Below, one piece after another: positions 1-13,740 of a stretch of DNA of 64,000 nucleotides. Positions within the stretch are counted from its first letter, which is position 1. Every line of letters begins with the position of its first letter. Where the stretch lies: contig BROE01000013.1 in assembly GCA_036571765.1 (NCBI GenBank), forward strand, positions 17,213,956 through 17,277,955, read 5' to 3'. The position numbers were made by a program, and so were the translations under genes. The stretch comes from Plecoglossus altivelis (Eukaryota; Chordata; Actinopteri; Osmeriformes; Plecoglossidae). The notes under the pieces were generated by a model. The model had not been told where the DNA came from and made no database searches. It saw only the letters and a list, made by a program, of their open reading frames with translations.

Positions 1-1459
1 AGTTCTGATCAGTGTTTCTAACAATTTGCATTCTACTCTGAGAAAATGGAGGAGCAGCCTTGATGGGGGTGAGAAGGCAGGATGATGCTGAGAGGGGGGG
101 GGGGGCGAGAAACGAAGAAAGAGGGGAATAATAGAAAACAATCAAATCTCGGAGAGGGTCCGGATGAGCGTGTTTGTGAGGATTTAGAGCAGTCTGAGGT
201 TGAATGTGCAGGTGTCTGAGCACTTTGGCGAAGGCGCGCGAGCGCCGGTGTGTGCGCGTGCGTCGGTGTGCGTGCGTTTGTTGTCGTGTTTGCGTGCTGC
301 GGGTCGACGTGTGTTTGAATGAATGAGGGGTGCATGAAGGAAGTAAGGGAGGAGAGGAATGTCAGAAAAGGGCTTCATTGTACCATTTGCTTATTTAAAT
401 TCAATCACCCAGCCTTGCTGTGCACTGAAGGAGGCAGGCAGCAGTATGAATTTGTGATCAGCTGGCTGATAGGTTATGAGGTAGGACTGCAATTTTATTC
501 TGGCTGCCTTCCTGCTTTCCCCCCTGCCTGCCTGGCTGCCTGTGAAAAACTGGGGGGAGGAAACACACCGCGGGACTGTCATCTCTTCATGCTACCTTTT
601 CCCCTCTTGGCAACCAAACCAAACACAACCGCTAAATACACTAACGTGTCATCAAGGTTGCGTTCATGTGCGGCTTCAATAAAGACACTTAAACATTCCG
701 TCTCGACCCACAAGGTAAAAACCAATTTCAAATCTAAAAGCATTTTTTTAATGCTTGTGTTCTTTACTGGCCTGTGTCTGCAGCCCCAAGGCCATGGCCT
801 CAGCCTTAGTGACTGATGCAGTCTAATGTAGAAGGAGAGGCACTCAGAAGAAATAGACAACAGCTCAATGGAGGAAGGGGACAAACAAGAACAGCTGCAG
901 AACGCACTGCAGCCCGCACACACGCACAATAAACCCTGTATAACCTGGTGGCGTTATCTACACAGTCAGCAACCATTTATACATGGGCCAGATTAATGGA
1001 AAGCAAGAGGCTGATGCAGACATTACTCCCAGCAGCAAACGATTCCTTGCCGAGACAAGCCGAACCTGCTGGCTACTGTGTACGTTCCCCAGGGAATAGA
1101 TCCATTCACGCTCTTCAGCGAAGCGTAGGCACTCGGGCTTCACAACAGCAAACTATGATAATGATATGAAAAAAAGTTTCCCATTAAAACATGCAGCGTA
1201 GTAACACTGATTAAGATTGCTGAAACCAGGTCCGCGTGGATCTCATTGCTGCTTTAAGATGGTCGTCTCGTCCTTATCTCCTCCATCTCTGCTCCTCACA
1301 CTTGAGGACAGGAAGGAGGGTTGCAGGACCCTGGACAGGGGCTCTGGGGGGGGGGGAGGGGGAGTGGGGGGGCAGGAAGTGTTGCGACTTCCTGAGGTCG
1401 TTCGCCCAGCTCTTTGTGAGGGCGCTGAAGGCTCGGGGACAGGGTTTTGGGGGGAAACT
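1..1459. other. Non-coding, left edge of gene desert
   Basis: I see no coding exon. It holds a 12-G run at 94-105, an alternating purine-pyrimidine GC/GT stretch at 228-300, and a G-rich block at 1346-1371. Confidence 0.5.
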
Positions 1460-1780
1460 TAATGGGTGGTTAAGACCACGTCAAGGATTGGGGAGATAGC
1501 CAAGTTAATTACAGCTTTGCTGGAGCCCATGTTTTTTTGTCGGGGTCTGAATAAAATAAGTTTTTCATTAATGGTGTCGCGGAGATCAGCAGTTATCTGT
1601 ACCTCCGGGGGGATGGTGGGGGGAAAACAATCACAGATTCTTTCACACAATTTCTCCATCTAATTTCCGACCGTGCATTTTGGAACGAAATTAATTTCCT
1701 CGGCTATCTAATAAATCAGAAACAAGTGATTGCTGTTGGTGCCAATCCGGGCACAATGAGATCTCCCTCGTTCTCGCAGA
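1460..1780. promoter_or_regulatory. Candidate conserved non-coding element
   Basis: AT-rich, repeat-free sequence with a homeodomain core TTAATTA at 1505-1511 and further ATTAA/TAAT cores near 1567 and 1690. The texture resembles vertebrate developmental enhancers. No alignment was possible. Confidence 0.25.
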
Positions 1781-4700
1781 CAGAATGAATTGCGTCTCCC
1801 TGCTGGAGCAGAGAGACGTCACCTAGATTGGGCTGCGAGCCTGCCAGGGATCCCTTCCTCTGGAGTCGCCGCTCTCCCTCCCTCCCTCCCTCCCTTCGAA
1901 CACAAGCCCCTCTCCCGACAACGCAGGATCCGTGATTGCAAGGTTTCATTGGTCCGATCATTAGCAACATGGGGAAGCCTGCAGATCTGCGGTGCAGGAG
2001 ATGAAGATGTTGGCCGATGTTAGGATATTATGCAGACATGCTGAGATGGTGTATAGTCCTTTCATCCTTCTACATCCAAGCTACTCCTGACTAGCTGCTG
2101 GTAATCCACTTCATGGGTTCATTGTACAGTGACTGAGTCTGCCTCTTTAGGGGGGGAGGTGGTTTATGGCTTTTTTATTCATGGGCCTCCACATTGTGCT
2201 TTGTATGCTACATTATACATGCAGGATCTTGTAAGATTAAATGCATGCTTTCTGCATGGCTTCCATTTGAGACAACTGGGGGGGGGGGTTCTGAACATCA
2301 GCTATACTCTAAAATGCCCCAGGCAACCTCCGCAAGGTTATAGAGCATTAAGAGTCGGAACGCACATCCAAAGCTGGTGAGGTGATTCCTGGGGTGGGGG
2401 AACTCCCCCTGCTCTCCTCCTCCTCCTCTTTCGCCATCACCCCAGCTCTAGGTGAGGTCCCTGGAAGGAACCTTTCAGAGAAGTGAGGGAGAGGGGTGGG
2501 GGTTGAAGGAACGTAAGGAAGGGTTAAGCGATGATGTTGTGAAACATTTATCTGCTTCCGATATAGCATTAGATATCCCAGACCCCGTCCTCTGCCATTA
2601 CAGAATTACCCTAACTGCCGTGTTACTGTGGCTGAGCACAGACACCGTGCCCAATCCCTCTCCTCCAGCCTATTGATTTTCACACCCAGAGACAGTGTGC
2701 TTCCAAAGGCCAGTAAATTATAGGGCATTTTACAGGGAATTACACCTGCACTGGAAACTTTACAGGGACAAGGGTGTCATGGATCAGTCTCACACACACT
2801 CCTCTACTGACCAAGAAACTGGAGCTGGGAAGCTCAATAAAGCCTTACGAGTGTGCAACTACACAACACTTGGAAACGCACACACACACACACATACACA
2901 CACACATACATAGATAGAAGCCTCCCTCTACTAACGTACCTAGGCACTCACTGTTGAAAAAAAATACCCAGACACACACACAAATAAATCAAGGTTTCCC
3001 TGAACTAAGAGGCATGGATCCCCCGATCCCTGTGACATTATAACCAAACCCAGATCTATGGAGGCCTCTTTATTGCTCACGTCACAGCAATAGATACTGC
3101 AGCTGGGCTTCCCACCGTATCCACCCCCCCCACATGCCCCCACCCCCCCACCTCACAGTTAGGTCAGAGAACCCTGCAGGCAAACACGCTCCCACAGTCC
3201 AAGAATGTGGGGGTCACGACCGCAGAAGATGCCCTACCGGATCAACTCAGGGGAATATTAAGAGGCGCGTCCAAAAATTCAATCGTGCAGAAATCAAAAC
3301 AGATCTACTTTGGGTAGCATTGTATGAAGCGGTTAAAAGCCGATTTCACATGCACAAGCATATATCAATACTTCCCACTGTGTGCTGTGAGTGGGGTGTG
3401 ATGGCTTGATGCATTGACAGCTGTATCGCTGTAGCTGGAGTCCTTCTAGATGGGTTTCTGAGCAGTCGTATGAGCTGTTTTCATTTAACATTGATGGTGT
3501 TTGCGGGTGTCTGGATGTGTGTGTGTGTGCGCGTCTCTCCGTGTTTGCGAGTGTCTGTCTATCTGTATTTGTGTTTGTCTGATGGTGTGTGCATGTGTCT
3601 GCCTGTCTGATGGTGTGTGGGTTTGGGTGTGTTCGCTGGTGTATTTATATGCAAGTGTGTGTTTGATCCCAGCTCTGGTGCGTCGTTTACAATCGAGTGT
3701 GTCATGTCAGAGTTACTGAAAGGCAAAAGCCCTGAGGATAGAGAGTAATACAGAGTGGTGCAGGATCCGCCTAAAAGCTGTCTGTCATAAACGCCTGAAA
3801 CAAGGCAGAAAGGGTGTAGACTTAACTTATACTGTTGATAAACAAAATGACACGAAAACGATGCGTTATCTTTCGTTTTCCCCCACTTCAAAAGTGCAAA
3901 CTCCTGCGCGAACTGGTAGGCTGGTAAGACACGATGTCAGGAGGAAAAACCAAGAGTGGAGGGAAAGAATCAGGGTTGGTTGACTAATAAAACTCTCTTA
4001 ACTCCGTGACACCTGGCTCCGCACCGTTTCATTTCATTTCTTTTCCAGCTCTGCTCTCTCGCCTTGTAAAAACGGGCTCTCTACACCAGCACTCCCTGAC
4101 CTCGGAATAGCCCCGCAAACATGAAAGGAGCTTTATCGGTTCCAGGTGTGTACCAACGCACATTGCGGACGTGCGCGCCTGTGCGTGTGCGCAGGGCGCG
4201 TTTGGCGCGCGCGTGCGCCAGTCTCTGTGCGTGTCAAAAAGAGAGAGGGAGTGCGAGAAAGAGAAAATATGAGATGGAGAGCACATTGTATTTGTGGGTG
4301 CAAGCCGTTTCATAGAACTACACATAAACCCAGAGTTTTTGGAAAGTAGGGGGAACATGAGTCCAAACATGTGCAGGCAAGTAGATGTTTACATAATATG
4401 CTTACCGCATTAAAGATTTATAGAGGAAGGTTAAGATATTTCTCTGTTTCTATCTCGCTTTTACATGCACACACAGACACACACACACACGCATACATCC
4501 TTTCTCTGTCTCTCGCCTTCTCTCTTTTGAACTTGACCTCTCACACTTGACCTTCAGGTCCCTGGCTGAATCACGACTGGCTACGGGGTTGGAGGTCACA
4601 GCTGTGAGGGAGGGGCCTAGGACGACAAAGTTCCCCTCTGACAGAGAGAGAAATTCAATTGGAGCCCATCAGTGTCCAAGCAGGTGAGCATCACTCATTC

Positions 4701-6059
4701 TGGCTCCTTCTAAGAGATTCTCTCCATGTAGCATTCATTAACCTCCCAGTGACTGGGAGGAACCAGGAACAGGTGGGTCAGAACAGCCTGTCCTCACTCC
4801 TTCTACAGACACCAAACCACAACAAATCAAGCCACCAAGTTTACCAGCTCCCTCACACAAAACTCTATTTATAAACTTTGATACATATTGCTGCGGTCAT
4901 TATTTTCAATGTCTCTGTCCCGCACTGTCAACCACCTTGCCAGTTTGATGTATGAACAGTGGTCCATCACTTAAATCCTTCCCCGGGCCGACCAATGGTT
5001 GTGTGGTTCCCTGCAGTGGGCCAGACAGAGATGGATAGAGGGGCCTGTCCCAGGGCAGGGGACCAAGGGACTCCGCTCAGGACAGGTTACAAATAGGACT
5101 GAGAGAGGGGAGACATGGGCTTGAATAGATAGCCCATCTTCCACGGAGCTGCTCATCCACTAACTGTCATCTCAGCACGCTGGACGCACGTCTGAAATCG
5201 AAATAAAGCCGCTGGACGCAGTACGACTGTTTGGTAACCTCGCTACGAGCGAGGGAGGAGATGAGCGAGGAGGGGACATGGACGTGGTATTGAGCATTGT
5301 TTAAAAGACAGCGCCGCGCACACACGCGCCGTTCGCATCGGCAAACAACGCAATAACAAACAGGGTGTCGCCAGCAGAGATCAACCTTCTCTCGGTGGCC
5401 CTGTTTTATGGCAAATTAAAAACAAGGAGGAAGTCATCATGGAATTGGGTCCCATCACTCTGCAGCTCCCCCCCATCCCCACGCCTCTCTCCCCCTGCCA
5501 CCCCAATGTCTCTTTTCCCCACAATCAGTGTCAGAAGAAGCGGCGAGGAGCGGTTTGTGAGAAACACTTATCTGGCGCAGCGGCACAGCCCTGTTCCTAC
5601 ACCCTTTATCTCACCAGGAGATGGAATTCAATATACAAAAACCCCATCATGCAGCAGCATCACGCCTGCGCCAGGGATAAGGGCAGGGTTGCCAGGTAAT
5701 TGGTTGGTGGTGGACGAACACAAGGTTTGAGACTACCCGTGGAGGAGTGGAGATTACAGGAAGGGGGGGGTGGTTGGAGGAGGGAAGGAGGGGGGGGGGG
5801 TGGCGGGGATCTGACAATCTGTCTTAACCCCCCCCCCCCCCGACCTCGACACACACGCACAACCTACCCTGTCCGCTCCCTCTGAAATCCACAGTACAGT
5901 GTGTGGTGTGTGTGTGTGTGTATGCATGTGTATGTGTGTGTACAAGTGTGTGTTCCAGTTATAATAACAATGCATGTTACAAAACAACCCCTTTGCCTAA
6001 AAAAAAACACCCCTTCTTTGTTTCCTTTCTTCCAGTTAGGCTCTTTTTTATCCTTTGAA
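1781..6059. other. Intergenic, repeat-rich
   Basis: No exon recognised. It contains (CA)n at 2879-2911 and 4465-4498, TG-rich sequence at 3500-3660, CpG-rich alternating sequence at 4165-4220, paired G and C runs at 5790-5841, and (GT)n at 5899-5952. Confidence 0.5.
5763..5841. repeat. Paired homopolymer tract: G-rich block then C14 run
   Basis: G runs at 5763-5770 and 5790-5800 are followed 27 nt later by 14 C at 5828-5841. The two are complementary and could form a hairpin. Confidence 0.7.
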
Positions 6060-6190
6060 CACATTAATTAGGAAAATCACTCACATCCATGACATTTAAA
6101 TTAAAATTACACCAGATAATGTCATAACAAGAAACTGAATACCATTAAAGAGCAAAAATAATTTCTTTCCTTTGAGATAAATGTAAATGG
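6060..6190. promoter_or_regulatory. Candidate conserved non-coding element (AT-rich, homeodomain cores)
   Basis: ATTAATTA at 6063-6070 followed by about 120 bp of unique AT-rich sequence with several TAAT/ATTA cores. Proposed from texture only. Confidence 0.25.
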
Positions 6191-9100
6191 AGAGAGAAGG
6201 GCGATGATCCCACCCAGGGAAGAGAATACAGATCTAGGGAGGAGGTGCACACAGGAAACCAGCCCGCACACCATTTCCCTTTATCCTTCTGCTCCTTCTC
6301 CCCCACATGGAAGGGTTGGAAGGGGAAGAGATAAAGAAAGAAAGGGACCGCGGGAAAAAAAGGAGAGAAAAAAAGTAATTTTTTCAGATTTATTTATGAT
6401 GCAATGACGGTATGCTGAACGCATCAGAACAGGCAGCACTGGTCAGACTGTCAGGGAAGATGAAGTGTCTTCATAGTCGAGTGAGCGAGCGACCGAGGGG
6501 GAGAGAAAGAGTGGGGGAGAATTAGAAAGGAAGAGAGAGACACAGAGAAAGGAGAGAGAGAGAGAGAGAGAGGCGTGTGGCCATACTGCAGAAGGGTGTT
6601 AACCATCTCATCTCCACCGCACCACCGCACTCGCCACAAAATGGCCACTTGGTTCGCTCTGATGGCCAGCGCCAGGAGGGGGCCACGCGCTCCGCCGCTA
6701 TCTCATCTTCCGCCTCCGCACACCATCCTTCATCCTCAACTATTTCTCATATTTATGGACTGGTCTCATCCAGCACACCACTGACTAGCTTTTCACCTGC
6801 ACATTTTTCACTGTAAATGTACAATGTTCCATTCGTCTACTCCTGAATAAGAATTGCGAGTAGTGCATGATTGCCAAATCATCTTTAAGGTATGTTCTGT
6901 TTGTTGTGCTCAAATACAATAAATACGTGAAAAGATTAAACAAATAATTATGAAAAGAAAGTAGACTGCTGTGTTTTTGGAACATTGAAAATATCCATAA
7001 TGCATTGATGGTTCTGTCAAAACTGTAGGTTTAGATATTGCAATTACATGAAATATCACCCAAACACAGTGAAACAAAATACAGCCTATATATATATGAG
7101 GTATAAATTCGCATAATGTAATGTTCTAAACCTGCATAATTCCGCTATTAGGCAGATGCCAAATATAAGCCAATATTAGGAATGAGGGGCTCTGTCTCAG
7201 CTCTGGGAGCAGAGCCCCTGGATAGAGCCATGTCCAGGGCAACATCCCCCTCTGGAGGAAAACAGAGCAACAACAGGCATAAACATCCTGTTTGCTCCTC
7301 AGGATGCTGGAACCTCAAAAGCCAGTTACAGTATCAGGTCACAAAGCTAACATGACTTCCTTGGAATCACTCCTTTTTTTAAGTGAGCACTTGTAAAAAA
7401 AAATAAAAAAAATGTAAAGGTTCTGAGAGAATAATTCTTAAAAAGTAGGAAAGCATGAAGCAACCAGCTTTGTCATTAGCAGAGCCTGGTATCCAGGTTG
7501 TGATGGAGGCAAGAGAATAGCGCACTTCCCAAAAAAGTAAAGTAGTCCATGTAGCAAACTTGTGCTTGACTGTGGCTAGCTAAGGGTGCAATACCTCTAA
7601 AGTGTGATGAATGGCGATGGAAAAGTACCATCAAGTTATTTCCTCCGCACCCTGATTCCACCTTAATTCTAGCTATTCGCCCTCATGATTATGTGAGCAG
7701 AGCAATTTCCACAGACAAGCTGAAATCACCTTGACGAAACACTCATATTTATACAGCCATAGCTCTATCCACCAAGTAATGCCCCGGCAAAGATTTATTA
7801 ACAGTTTTCAACCCTACATGTATCTAAAAAAAAAAAATACCGGTGATTTCATATAATTTAATGGGTCGCAGATGGTCTGGATTCTAACTGCTCGGTCAGA
7901 AAATACAGTCTAAAATTGCTGCGCTTTCTAATATTGCAAGCATTCCAGGCAGATGGGAATATAGGGGAATGGAGCACAAATGTACTTTTCATATTTTCAG
8001 GTCTGCTCTGAATCTTCACCTCGTAGGTGATAAAATTGGACGTCTGCAGCTTCAATTCAAATAAGCTGGAGAGACGCAGCACACATCCATCTTAATGCTG
8101 GCGAGAGAACGAGGAAGATGGAGGGAAGGAGAGGGGGAGAGTAGGAGAGAGAAGGAGAGTGCATTTTGAGAGATGGAACCCTGTGCTAAGAGTCTCTGCT
8201 CTCTCTCTCTCCTACTCTCTCTTTACCGTTCTCTCTCTCTCTCTCTCTCTCTCTCCCTGTCTCTCTCTTTCTTTCTCTGCTCTCTCTGGAGAGTCTCAAA
8301 TAGCACAGGAGCTCTTGGGAAATCTCAGACCCCCTGGACCCTTTGGCACTTTCCACCTCTACAATGCCCCTCTGTCTGCCTCATACCAAATAAGAGCTAA
8401 ACATGTTGTTTAACTCCTTCCTCCAGATCAGGGCTGAGGAGGCCTGCATGGACGTTTCGATATGCACCACTTCCTGCAGACCGGTCTCGCCAGCCGGACA
8501 CCATCTGCACGCAATCAGTGCGCGACATGGCAAACAAAATGGCTGTCTGGCGCAACTCATTGACCGGGGTGCGTGCAGAGAGGAAGGAGGGAATGCAGCC
8601 GTCTCTTCCATCTCCACCTCTCTCTGTTCTTTGTGTCGCATTATAGAAAACTCCAGATAGCAGCTTGACTAGATTGGGTCTGAAATGAAGCGCTTTGATA
8701 CCCCTGTGTGTCCTTTCATCTCTGTGAACGGCTCCCTTCACTTTAGTTTACCAGAACAACACTTTACACACCAGGGAGAATACCCTTGAAACACGACATC
8801 GCAGAGTCTTTATTCTGTGCGGGTACAGGGAATATTCCAGAGACTCTTTTCATGTTCTGTTCCTTCCCAACAAGTTTCAAGATGCGGCATTGATACCTGA
8901 TACACAGATGCACTTCTGTTGATTTCTCTCTTTCCTGTGATTCCGAAATAAAGATTAGCACAATCCTGGAGGACGTCGGCTTCTCAGATGCACGCCAAGT
9001 TCAGAGGGACTGAAGCAGAGTTTTTCATCTTTACTCAGTCTCTCTGTGCATTTAAATCATTTTTAACAAGCTACCTGAAAGTTCATCTATCGATCACTAT

Positions 9101-10884
9101 CTCTACATATTATCATGCCGCTCAGAAATATAAAAATATGAAATTGATTAAAAATATCTCCTTTGCTTATGCTCGGGTTATTTGCTTTTCACTCTGATTT
9201 ATCCAGCGATTGACCTGGTGATTTCTCTCCTGTGTTATTGAAGACTTTGCTGCTGAGCCTTTGAATCGACTGATGCCTTAGCATGAGTGCTCAACTCCAA
9301 GGTTATTTCTGAAGGATTTCCGTTAAATTCTTTAAAAAGAAGAGCCGGCGTTTGGAATACACATTGTACATAAAATGCGGCCAAATAAACTAACAAAAGT
9401 TGAGCGATCGGTGGCATCAAAGCGTTGCAGGGCCGTCTCAGGTCTCATGGTCTTTGTGATCTGAAGCTCGGAGATGTTCAGCACATTGCCGAGCCCTGCT
9501 TTAGGTTTTCCTGCAGCTTACGTGCAGGCCTTTGAAGCTCCGAGCCCACCTGCTCCAGGCGCAACAGGGCTGCTCCCCAGACGCCCGTGCCGATGTCCCA
9601 TTGGTCGGTGGAGGTAGCACCTGGGAGCTCTGCCCCCTGGGAGCGTTGCTGTTTATTACGGGCCAATCTCAGCAGGAAGGAGGAACTGGGAAGGCATCGT
9701 GCAAATATAGGCCGGCATGAAAAATATGCTCTCACAGCACGATGAGACTGGCTACCTGGGATATATACAAAATATCCGTTACATATTTATTTGGATCAAG
9801 TCAGTGGGGTAAGTATATAAAGTACTCTCAGATCTATCTGGAGTTGCAACAAAATTAAAAACACACACACATACAACCACTTTGATCAATTTGTTCTTCC
9901 CAACCGGCTGCCTTCAACCAATTCAACCTGAGCACAGTCGGATTTTTCTTTTTGCTGTTGACATACTGGATTACATCAGACTGTATAGTGGACTGTGTCG
10001 CTATCGTCTTCCTGCTCATACCTGGCAGATCGCAATTTTCTGCTATCTGACATGGCGTGTACAAGGACTCAATACCTCAGATGTGAGCATCTTCGGCGCT
10101 ATGTGGTGAAAACAACACGCGTGTGGTCACGCTCTTCTGAGGAAGCCTCTGTTCCTTTAACAGGGTCAAACACATGTCCAGACAGGGAAGGAATCTGTCA
10201 CTCTCCCCATCACACGAAACAACACACCACTGCATGGGGAAACTCAGAAGTATGAGCGCAAGCCACAGAAAGACACACTTGGGTTTGCTGTTGACTTATT
10301 CAGGGGAGAAGGAATCAAATAGAAATAGCAAGAGCGAGCGAGCGTGCGAATCACGAGCGCCGGGGCGATGCAAAATGTCAGCACAGCCGCATGGAATCTC
10401 AACGCGGCAACGAGCGGGTGTGCGAGTGGGCAGGCAGGGGCCTGAATGAGAAGGGGGCCATCTCGCATGCTACCTTCAAGGTATCATGAATAATGAATGG
10501 AACAGCGATGGACACAGAGAGGGGGTCATCAATATTTCAATACTCTTGCCTCTAATTTCAGGCTCACTCTCCCGACCTGCTACTGCTGTCCCAACACAAA
10601 TCCTGAACTGTTGCTGCTGCGCAGTATGCAGAGTGTACACAGAGAGAGAGAGGGGGGGGGGAGAGACCACTCGGGTCACCACAACAGAGTAGGCCTTTTA
10701 AACACTGCACTGATTTTCTCTGCACACTCCACTCTGACTCTGGTCCTTTTGAGACCCACCTTCACAGCACGAGCACACACACTCATTCGATGCTGCTCTA
10801 TACAGTTACCTCCAGGTAAATTATTCAACATGACCAGGAGCACATAAAGTTAAACCACAGGTACACAAAACGATTTGACGAATA

Positions 10885-10945
<61 letters not shown>

Positions 10946-11089
10946 TTAAGATAGCACAAAGACAGATGCGGCAGCAACTTTTATATTTATCTTATTCAGT
11001 GACTTTGAAACTACAAGAGACACCACAGAGAGTGGGGTGTGGGGGGAGGGGGAGTTTGGAAAGATGTCAAATTAAAAGTCATGACATTT
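6191..11089. other. Intergenic
   Basis: No exon recognised. Simple tracts are (GA)n at 6550-6573, CT-rich at 8196-8285 and (AG)n at 10888-10948. The AT-rich stretches 6830-7160 and 8990-9200 are repeat-free. Confidence 0.5.
10888..10948 (+). repeat. (AG)n microsatellite
   Basis: About 30 dinucleotide units with one AA interruption. Confidence 0.95.
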
Positions 11090-11250
11090 CTAGGTAATGC
11101 TTAATACAGCATAGGCAAAACACTCAGCTCTAATTCAAGTGCCTGTCAGTATTTGAGTAATCGGATGCAAATGAATGCAATTAAGCCAAATTGGACGCAC
11201 TCAGACTTAATTCCCTTTCACTTTACTTGCCTTGTGTATTCAAGCCCTAA
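11090..11250. promoter_or_regulatory. Candidate conserved element with POU octamer
   Basis: A perfect octamer ATGCAAAT is at 11165-11172, followed at once by ATGCAATTA. The surrounding sequence is unique and AT-rich. This arrangement is typical of POU/homeodomain enhancers. Confidence 0.3.
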
Positions 11251-12962
11251 CTAAGGAAGCGAATGAGATATCCTTCCGCTAGGCTTTGTGTGTAAATCCC
11301 TTTGTCGTCCCCTCTCATAAAGTGTCACAGCCCTGATTACCCTGCAGTGCGGCGGGAGAAGAGGGAGGGAGGACATGGGGAGGGGAGGAAGGCGTGCAGG
11401 GGCACTGCGAGCGAGATGCTCGCTGACCCCGCCACCGTCACAAACGACCAGTCTGATCTCATATCCCTCCTAGGAGGGCTGAAGATGCGGGTGGCTAGCT
11501 AGGTGCGGAGCGTGCTCAGCCCTGTCCTGCCCGAGTGCGGGCCTCCCTTCCAGACCCTGTTTGAGCTGAGCCGAACTGAGATGCCGCGTCCGCCCCCCAA
11601 AAAAGAGTGAAACTCGACAGCGTCCCAACATTAGGAGGAAATAGTTCCCTGCCTCCCAGCAACGGGAGAACACTTGAGATCCTTTACTCCAACTTATGAT
11701 CCCCCGCCCCACCACCACTACCATCACCCTCTCCACCACCCCTTATCGTCCTCCTCTCCCCTCCTCCCTTCCTCTCCCTCCCTCCCTCCTTCCCACCACC
11801 CACCCCTGGCCAAAGTCACTCAGAAACATCCTCTCCACCTTCATTAGATGATGATAATTCCATGGTCGGCGGCAGATGGCGCCCGCTTTGAAGGTTAACC
11901 AATCAATATCCCCGACATTTGTCATTTCTGAACAAAGTGGGGCTGGCTGGCTAATGATGACTGTGCGAACATGCAGAGACCGTTTTTGCAGGGAGCGGGC
12001 CATTAGAGAGCCAGGCCTTGACTCTGGGCTGACGCGACTGAGAGGCAGAGAGGGAAGGGACTCTAATTGAAAGTATGATTGTTTGTGTGTAACGCAGTCA
12101 CCTCGGATATCTCCCCAACTCGTCTCCAGAGTCTTGCCTGTCAGCTAGATTAGCGTGCATGCCTCACTGCCTCTCTCTGGCTCCGTCAGAGGCCTCTTCC
12201 CTGCCTCCGAAACTCGGATGGACTTAATTTGTTAATTTCAGCTCAGCTCAGAAAAGTTAGTTTGCCCTCCCCTTCCGCCTCCCTGTTCCTCGTCCTGTCT
12301 TGTCCTCGCTAAACCTAAACAAGCGCTGATCCGAGTGGGTGCAGCCATCCGGCAGAGTACACAGTCACAGTAGCACGTGCCAGGGTCCGCGGGCATGCCC
12401 AAGGAATGCTACACACATACACATAGACACTCTCTCTCATACACAGTCAGCTGCACCTACACTCACACACCGACTGACAGTCCACCACAAACACACATAG
12501 CCAGGCACTCATACACATGCACACACATGCAGCCACCCAGCTATTCATACACACAGAGCACCAGCCACTCACACACAATGAGAGGCGACCAGGGATCGGA
12601 AGCGCCTCGTGTCTGATCTGATTATACTAGGAACTGACGATGTTAATTAGCTGGAGCAAATTTACATTAGCAGATTATGTAAGTAGCCAGAAGCGACAGG
12701 GGCCGAGTAACAAAGCGTGGCACCAGCTAAGTCACAGCTTGGCTGGTCGTGGCCTGCCACTTCATGCCAATGTGGCCATGGTCGATCGAGCAGAGAAACC
12801 TCAAATGCCAATTAGATGTGAGCGGATAATTGTGTCAGGTGGGAGGGAGGGGGGCTGGTGGCACTAGGGACACTGTTACAACGTCCTCAGGCTCTCCACG
12901 TCTACACTCACTGTCAGACATTGCTGCTGACATGTCTGAGAACGCTGACGGGCGAGAGTATC

Positions 12963-13006
<44 letters not shown>

Positions 13007-13499
13007 GACACACATTCCCTGATGTATAGTAGTCCCAGGATTTTCGGAAGAGTTACGTTCAAGAAATTCAAGGATGAGACTTTGGACGGGCTTTTTCAGT
13101 TCAGAAAATTGGCTTTTTAGTTCAGGCTGGCGTACGCAGTCGAGGGCAGAAGCATACATAAGAAAGCAGCCCTGCTTCATGCAGGGGTGGACAGAAAACT
13201 CCGTTCTCCGTTCTAGCCCAGCGGTAGAAGCCATAGTAGGCCTCCCTGGCCCAGCCCAGCCAAGCCCAGGCCTAGCCCAGCCCAGCCAGAGAACTCTCCA
13301 CCCCTGACCTCCACAGCAGGACAGGCCAACAACGGCCTCTCACTGTCAGCGCCACGTTTCTGCTCGTTCACGGCGTGGCTTCTGACTGTAATTGGTGGAG
13401 ACCGGGCTTGTGTGCGTGTAGTCCTTGCATGTTAATGCCCTCCATGCTAACGTTGGATCTAATGGCGACACGGCGGGGAGGCGTTTTCAAGCACATTAC
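11251..13499. other. Intergenic
   Basis: No exon recognised. It holds CA-rich irregular sequence at 12405-12570, a TTAATTAG homeodomain site near 12643, (AC)n at 12965-13005, and a CCCAG-type repeat at 13240-13288. Confidence 0.5.
12965..13005 (+). repeat. (AC)n microsatellite
   Basis: About 20 uninterrupted AC units. Confidence 0.95.
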
Positions 13500-13740
13500 C
13501 TCTTATCGAGTTACAGTGCCCCACCGCTCCAAATAAGACAAATTTAATTGATCCAGTCTATAAAAATCCCTCCGCCGCTGTGAACAACCTGTTTCTCAGA
13601 TTTCTTTATTTATTTATCCGGTGTGTTTTCTTCTCCTCTAAAGCGCCCGGCCCCGCATGAGGCACAGGGAAATTAGGTTCATTCAACTCCTTACAAAAAA
13701 GGAGGGATGCAGAGGAGGGATTCAAAGGCTTCAAAATTAG
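13500..13740. promoter_or_regulatory. Candidate conserved non-coding element
   Basis: A unique AT-rich block with AATTTAATTGATCC and TTTATTTATTTATCC, flanked by repeat-bearing DNA. Proposed from composition only. Confidence 0.2.

Noticed and set aside
2452..2676. Moderate frame after a CTCC-rich stretch
   Set aside because: No family, splice signals or conservation evidence available.
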